A DNA stretch of 26,664 nucleotides from NCBI GenBank assembly GCA_902158745.1, contig CABGHH010000003.1:1-26664 (forward strand). Direction: 5' to 3'. Positions 23,063-26,664 of this stretch are shown here, in pieces. This DNA is from Candidatus Methanolliviera sp. GoM_asphalt (GTDB taxonomy: Archaea; Halobacteriota; Methanoliparia; Methanoliparales; Methanoliparaceae). The position numbers were made by a program, and so were the translations under genes. Every line of letters begins with the position of its first letter. The first letter of the stretch is position 1. The notes under the pieces were generated by a model. The model was given only the letters and a program-made list of their open reading frames with translations. It made no database searches and had not been told where the DNA came from.

Positions 23063-23806
23063 ATGGACTCAATAGAAGAATTAAGGAAGATACGTGTCGT
23101 CAATCTCTTACTCGTTCTCCTTCTTGGGTTTTTTACGTTCCTCTTTACGTATCTCCCAATCGAATTCAAACTGATCGGGGCGAGTGGAAGTATAAGATTG
23201 GCGGAATCCATGTGTCTGGTGAATGGGATACTGCTTGGTCCATTTTACGGTCTCATCTCAAGTGCGATCGGCGTTGGGGTGAGGTGCATCATGAACGGAT
23301 ATTTTGATCTCTTCTCGTTGATACCGCTCTTTGGGGCCATATTTTCTGGTCTTCTATCGAGGAATCATTGGAAGATATCTTCCATCTTGTTAGGTTCATC
23401 GATCTTTTGCTGGTATCTCACGCCCGGTGGGGTGGAATTCTGGTTTCTTCCGTATTTCAGCGTCGTCTGCCTGTTTATAATCTTGATCTCCCGAGATAAG
23501 ATACACGAGATGCTCTACGGTAAATGGATGCCTCTCTCTTTATTTATCATCTCTTTTTGTGGAACGCTCTTCGTCCACATGATAGAAGAGGTCTTAGTTT
23601 TATCTTACATTCCCTCCACTCCCTCAGCTTGGATGATGGCAATTAAGATATATCCTTTTGAGCGGTTAGCCCTATCCATCGTATCCGTCGCGATCGCCTC
23701 TCTCTTTATCTACCTGATAAAGGCAATTCATGAAAAAGAAGAACTGGAGGAGAAGGAAATTTTGGAGTATGCAAAGATGGCAAGAGAAAAAATAAAGAAG
23801 AGATGA
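23063..23806 (+). CDS. ECF-transporter S-component-like membrane protein
   Basis: Protein of 247 residues with about six hydrophobic segments: LLLVLLLGFFTFLFTYL, SMCLVNGILLGPFYGLIS, SLIPLFGAIFSGLLS, a segment near SSILLGSSIFCWYL, FSVVCLFIILIS, LFIISFCGTLFVH and LSIVSVAIASLFIYLI. The tail is charged and coiled. The LGPFYGLISSAIG stretch after a hydrophobic helix resembles the substrate-binding S units of ECF vitamin transporters, but no ECF ATPase or T component is in the window, so the call is tentative. Its ATG starts on the base after the phosphorylase stop. Cargo could be a purine, thio-compound or vitamin precursor (inference). Confidence 0.6.
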   Translation: MDSIEELRKIRVVNLLLVLLLGFFTFLFTYLPIEFKLIGASGSIRLAESMCLVNGILLGPFYGLISSAIGVGVRCIMNGYFDLFSLIPLFGAIFSGLLSRNHWKISSILLGSSIFCWYLTPGGVEFWFLPYFSVVCLFIILISRDKIHEMLYGKWMPLSLFIISFCGTLFVHMIEEVLVLSYIPSTPSAWMMAIKIYPFERLALSIVSVAIASLFIYLIKAIHEKEELEEKEILEYAKMAREKIKKR

Positions 23807-23835
23807 TTTGCGAATCTTCGATCTTCAAATGATGA
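23807..23835. terminator. Short convergent gap with a small TTC-loop palindrome
   Basis: The stretch from about 23808 holds TTTG...CAAA outer arms around ATC-TTC-GAT, separated by unpaired CGA/CTT. It is the only structure between the convergent membrane-protein and acyltransferase genes and may end one or both transcripts. Confidence 0.25.
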
Positions 23836-25083
23836 TTAGAATTTATAAGAGAGTGTAACATATCTTATCGGCTCTGCACGCATGCCGAACGTCTCCCCTA
23901 ATATCTCGACAGTTTTTATGACAGGAATGTTGTCCGCGAGCATCGGCCCCGTGGTTAACGTTCTCACTCCATCATCCGCCATTATCTTTAAAATGAGAAA
24001 GGCAAGCGATCTTACTGCGCCCATGCCTCTGATGTTTTCGTCAATTCCCATGCCACCGATCATGAAGCTGTCATTCTTTCTTATGAGTCTTCTGATACGA
24101 AACAGGTTAGACAATCCTTTCTTCTCCCTCATCTTCTTCATAGGAGCAGCTAAATCGGCCAAGTAGGTTACATAACCGATTATACTTTCGTCTCCGTCTC
24201 TAAATGCGAGTGTCTTGATCCTTAAAAAGTAGTTTAAAAATCTCAGTTGCACGCGTTTTAAGAACGTAATTTTTCCCTCCCCCATAAACTCCCTCGGGTT
24301 ATACCCAAAGTGCTCCATCGACATGAATATATTCCTTTCAAACGCGCTTAGTTCCTTCATCTCTTTGATATTTACCTTGATTATGACAAACCTCGCATCG
24401 TTCTTTCTGAAGAATTTATAAGCTTTCGATGTATCTTCCAACACGGATTCTGGAACTTGCTTCTTTGATATTAAATTCAAGACCTTATCTCTATGTTCTT
24501 GAAAATCTTTTGGATCCTTCGAGAAGAAGAGACGCTTTCTTATCTTTCTGTCCGAGAATATCGGGGGAAGATCCTCTGTGAGCATGGATGGGAATTTGAG
24601 ACGGACTTCCACCCACTCCTTCTCACTTTTAAACCCCTCTTTTCGAAATAGATCGATGTAAAAAGAAGGATTATATGGCATCAAGAATGTGGGTGGTTCC
24701 TTAGAATCGATTAACAATCCAGGAAACAGTGGACTCCTTCTCACAAAGACCTCGTCGAGCCCTTTATCTTTTATGACAGCTAAACAATGTTTTATCAGGA
24801 TGCTGGCGTCTTTCTTATGATTCGGAAGTATGGTAAAGTCGTCGATGAAGCCTATGTTCTCTTTTCTCTTCTCTATCCACTCTCTATCAACGGTTGCACA
24901 TGCCCTACCGATCTTTTCTCCTCCGTCCATGAGGATAAAGAATTCTCTCTCCTCTTCCTTTCTTGCGCCGGGAGAGAATGGAATATAATTGTCGTCTCCT
25001 TCAAAGGCGCTCTCCTCTATCTTCCTCCAAGCTAATTTGTCCTTCCCCTTCAAAGAATTTCCGAGTGATTCGACGTGTGCCAT
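23836..25083 (-). CDS. GNAT-like acyltransferase, copy 1
   Basis: Protein of 415 residues resembling the YghO-type N-acyltransferases. An N-terminal GNAT-like half has GRACATVDREW and GFIDDFTILPNHKKD. The segment MPYNPSFYIDLFRKEGF follows, matching a PYNPxFY motif of that family. The C-terminal half contains HFGYNPREFMGEGK and MGIDENIRGMGAVRSLAF, close to a GNAT acetyl-CoA loop, and ends ADNIPVIKTVEILGETFG...YVTLSY. The acyl acceptor is unknown; amino-lipid or envelope substrates are possible. Part of the same protein is found in copy 2 at 25924. A TATA box 26 bp upstream predicts a leaderless mRNA. No membrane segment. Confidence 0.75.
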   Translation of the reverse strand: MAHVESLGNSLKGKDKLAWRKIEESAFEGDDNYIPFSPGARKEEEREFFILMDGGEKIGRACATVDREWIEKRKENIGFIDDFTILPNHKKDASILIKHCLAVIKDKGLDEVFVRRSPLFPGLLIDSKEPPTFLMPYNPSFYIDLFRKEGFKSEKEWVEVRLKFPSMLTEDLPPIFSDRKIRKRLFFSKDPKDFQEHRDKVLNLISKKQVPESVLEDTSKAYKFFRKNDARFVIIKVNIKEMKELSAFERNIFMSMEHFGYNPREFMGEGKITFLKRVQLRFLNYFLRIKTLAFRDGDESIIGYVTYLADLAAPMKKMREKKGLSNLFRIRRLIRKNDSFMIGGMGIDENIRGMGAVRSLAFLILKIMADDGVRTLTTGPMLADNIPVIKTVEILGETFGMRAEPIRYVTLSYKF

Positions 25084-25105
25084 TTATTGAGAAAAGGAGC
25101 AAGAA

Positions 25106-25113
25106 TATTTAAA
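25106..25113 (-). promoter_or_regulatory. TATA box of acyltransferase copy 1 (leaderless)
   Basis: TTTAAATA on the minus strand centred 26 bp before ATG 25083. The palindrome array begins only 8 bp further upstream (25121), where a regulator would normally bind. Confidence 0.5.
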
Positions 25114-25120
25114 CGTATTC

Positions 25121-25289
25121 AAAAAGCGAAGCTTTTTAATATGAAATGAAATCTCCGATTTCGTGCCGTGAAAATGCAATCAAATCTTCGATTTGGTGCA
25201 CGCAAAATGAAACATTTTGCTGTGAAACATTTTGCTGTGAAACATTTTGCTGTGAAACATTTTCACATGCCAAAAATCCAAAGGATTTT
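25121..25289. repeat. Array of six perfect triloop palindromes
   Basis: Six perfect inverted repeats, each with a 3-nt centre: AAAAAGC-GAA-GCTTTTT (25121-25137), GAAATC-TCC-GATTTC (25148-25162), CAAATC-TTC-GATTTG (25181-25195), GCAAAATG-AAA-CATTTTGC (25202-25220), TGTGAAA-CAT-TTTCACA (25251-25267) and AAAATCC-AAA-GGATTTT (25273-25289). Stems are 6-8 bp. They fill the 227-bp gap between rubrerythrin and acyltransferase copy 1, both on the minus strand. Possible roles: terminator/mRNA 3' structures for rubrerythrin, operators for the promoter at 25106, or a REP-like repeat family. Confidence 0.7.
25206..25263 (+). repeat. 15-bp tandem repeat, nearly four copies
   Basis: Unit TGTGAAACATTTTGC: exact at 25221-25235 and 25236-25250, a variant first copy at 25206-25220 (two changes) and a cut last copy at 25251-25263. 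It lies inside the palindrome array and probably arose by slippage of one palindrome. Confidence 0.85.
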
Positions 25290-25310
25290 GAGCACTTCGA
25301 TTATGTAAGA

Positions 25311-25880
25311 TTACTCTACTTCCTTGAATTCCGATGCAGGTGCCCCACAGATAGGGCAACTCTTGGGTGGAGCAACCCCCTGGCTAATGTATCCACAATT
25401 TTCACACAAGAAATAACGTTCCTCTTCGATATCGTCCTCTTTTTCCAAATAGGGTAGCGCTTGTCTAAATAGTTCTTTGTGTTCTTTCTCCACACCTAGA
25501 ATCCAGTTAAAAGCCATGGATGCTTCACTTCTTCCTTCTTTCAGTGCTTCTTTCGCCAATGTTGGATAGGTAGTATCTATATCGCAGTCTTCCTCTGTTA
25601 GAAGCCTCTTTATGTTAGAGTACGTGTCTCCGATCTCGCCGAGGGCGTCTAAAAGATTCATTGCATGGACAGTTTCAGACTCCGCGGCCGCTCTAAAAAG
25701 CTTTGAGAGGTTATTTAAGCCATCCTCTGCTGCAGACCGCGCAAATGCAAGATATATCGTTCTCCCATAGCTCTCTCTATCAAGTGCCATCTTCAGACCT
25801 TCATCCATCTCTGGAGTAAGTTCGCCCATGATAAGGCATTTCTTCGCCAGAATGAACTCTGTTGTATCCTCTTTATCCAT
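25311..25880 (-). CDS. Rubrerythrin
   Basis: Protein of 189 residues. The N-terminal four-helix diiron domain has E36 (ALDRESYGRTIYLAFA), E69-x-x-H72 (ESETVHAM) and E131-x-x-H134 (GVEKEHKEL). The C-terminal rubredoxin-like domain has C159-x-x-C162 and C175-x-x-C178. It reduces hydrogen peroxide using electrons from rubredoxin-type donors and is typical of strict anaerobes. The order (erythrin then rubredoxin domain) and length are normal. It lies 43 bp downstream of acyltransferase copy 2 on the same strand, and the palindrome array follows its stop. Confidence 0.94.
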   Translation of the reverse strand: MDKEDTTEFILAKKCLIMGELTPEMDEGLKMALDRESYGRTIYLAFARSAAEDGLNNLSKLFRAAAESETVHAMNLLDALGEIGDTYSNIKRLLTEEDCDIDTTYPTLAKEALKEGRSEASMAFNWILGVEKEHKELFRQALPYLEKEDDIEEERYFLCENCGYISQGVAPPKSCPICGAPASEFKEVE

Positions 25881-25923
25881 GTGATTCGGTCTTCTTTCAA
25901 AGAATAAGTAATTTTTTATTATG

Positions 25924-26664
25924 CTATGGAGAGAAGTTATAGGAAAAAGTGTAATATTTCATCGATGCGATCTCTTCGGCCCCCAATTTTTCTGCTATCT
26001 TCTCAACGATCTTTAAGATGGAAAGATTTTCCGCCAACATCATTCCTGTATCAATCTCATCATAGCCCTCTTCCACCACCAGATCCAATCCGTACCCGAT
26101 CATGTCCGAGATGATCCTCATGTTCCTGATACTATCGTCCAGACCGAGAGATCCAACCTTTGCCCGCTTTATCTTTTTAGATCCACCTAACAACAGTTTT
26201 AGCATTGCCATGATGCCAATAGGATTTTTTCCTTTCTCCCTTAAAGACCGAAAAAAGACATTTATATCCGGAAAAAAGGAGTAATACAATACCATCTTTC
26301 CATCTTTATATCTTCCCACATATATCCTGAATCGCATGATGCGGGTCGTTATTCTCATCAAGATACGTTTTGATAGCGTGTCATACCCTGCCATAAACTC
26401 TCTTGGGTTGAATCCGAAATGCCCTATAAATGTTCTATGGACAAGATCGCTGTATTCTTTGACGGCCTTTTTATCCCTCAGATTCAATTTTATGATTTCC
26501 ATATTCAGATCTTTGAGTCTCTTCTCCCCCTCCAAAATGTCCTCTTCTCTTACGGGGGGTAACTTAAGACGGATATTGTACCACTCTTTCTCTCTTTGAA
26601 AGCCATTATCCAAGAATAGACCTGCGTAGAATGGGGGGTTATAAGGAAGATAGGCAATAGGAGC
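25924..26664 (-). CDS. GNAT-like acyltransferase, copy 2 (5' end outside window)
   Basis: Open to the right edge; 246 residues are visible. The visible start contains LPYNPPFYAGLFLDNGF, then EKEWYNIRLKLPP, HFGFNPREFMAGYDT and GLDDSIRNMRII, and it ends AENLSILKIVEKIAEKLG...YYTFSYNF. These match copy 1 block by block, so the two are paralogues; the N-terminal half lies beyond the window. Its acetyl-CoA-loop-like region is less canonical than copy 1 (IRNMRII against IRGMGAV), so catalytic capacity may differ. Function as for copy 1: an acyl transfer to an unknown acceptor. Confidence 0.75.
   Translation of the reverse strand, partial: APIAYLPYNPPFYAGLFLDNGFQREKEWYNIRLKLPPVREEDILEGEKRLKDLNMEIIKLNLRDKKAVKEYSDLVHRTFIGHFGFNPREFMAGYDTLSKRILMRITTRIMRFRIYVGRYKDGKMVLYYSFFPDINVFFRSLREKGKNPIGIMAMLKLLLGGSKKIKRAKVGSLGLDDSIRNMRIISDMIGYGLDLVVEEGYDEIDTGMMLAENLSILKIVEKIAEKLGAEEIASMKYYTFSYNFSP

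Noticed and set aside
25206..25263. CRISPR array
   Set aside because: The 15-bp units are directly adjacent with no spacers, are too short for CRISPR repeats, and no cas genes are present.
25146..25457. Plus-strand coding region with repeated CCETF residues
   Set aside because: It is the tandem repeat read as protein and runs antisense into the end of rubrerythrin, with no ribosome site.

Overview
The window is archaeal and most likely from a euryarchaeon. It encodes S19e, L39e, L31e, eIF6, eIF5A with a hypusine site, PDCD5, prefoldin alpha, FtsY/SRP54 and a family B DNA polymerase. Many promoters show a TATA-like box 25-27 bp before the start codon (leaderless mRNAs), while operon-internal genes carry Shine-Dalgarno sites. 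The exact lineage cannot be settled by reading alone; the mix would fit a Methanomicrobia-like or anaerobic methane/alkane-oxidising lineage, which is inference.

Layout. (1) 1-5290, plus strand: a compact chemotaxis operon cheY-cheB-cheA-cheC-cheD-cheR whose first five genes overlap by 1-8 nt; the C-terminal end of an unknown gene precedes it. (2) 5410-8298, minus: a divergent but apparently active B-family DNA polymerase. A small membrane-anchored protein of unknown function diverges from it. (3) 8878-9762, minus: a winged-helix regulator and a multi-pass membrane protein broken by two opposite frameshifts, with an inverted-repeat operator over the TATA region. (4) 10222-15646, plus: the archaeal ribosome/SRP supercluster rps19e, pdcd5, PP-loop ATPase, rpl39e, rpl31e, eif6, pfdA, ftsY, srp54; no LX (L18a) gene sits between eif6 and pfdA. 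(5) 15804-18166, plus: a three-gene operon of APH-fold kinase, APS-kinase-like kinase and IMPase-like phosphatase. (6) 18309-20489, plus: htpX, eif5A and an agmatinase (speB-like). (7) 20600-21385, minus: a crotonase lacking both usual hydratase glutamates. (8) 21538-23806, plus: a phosphoribosyltransferase with a possible winged-helix tail, an MTA phosphorylase-like enzyme and an ECF S-component-like membrane protein. (9) 23836-26664, minus: two paralogous GNAT-like acyltransferases (the second cut by the window end) on either side of a rubrerythrin.

How they connect: agmatinase makes putrescine, eIF5A needs a polyamine-derived hypusine, and MTA phosphorylase removes the by-product of aminopropyl transfer, so the 19-23 kb stretch has a polyamine/purine-salvage flavour. 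The most unusual non-coding feature is a run of six perfect short palindromes, each with a 3-nt loop, in about 170 bp (25121-25289) between rubrerythrin and the promoter of the first acyltransferase. It includes two near-copies with a compensatory base-pair swap and a 15-bp tandem repeat. Similar triloop palindromes lie at 11633-11675 and 20565-20581.
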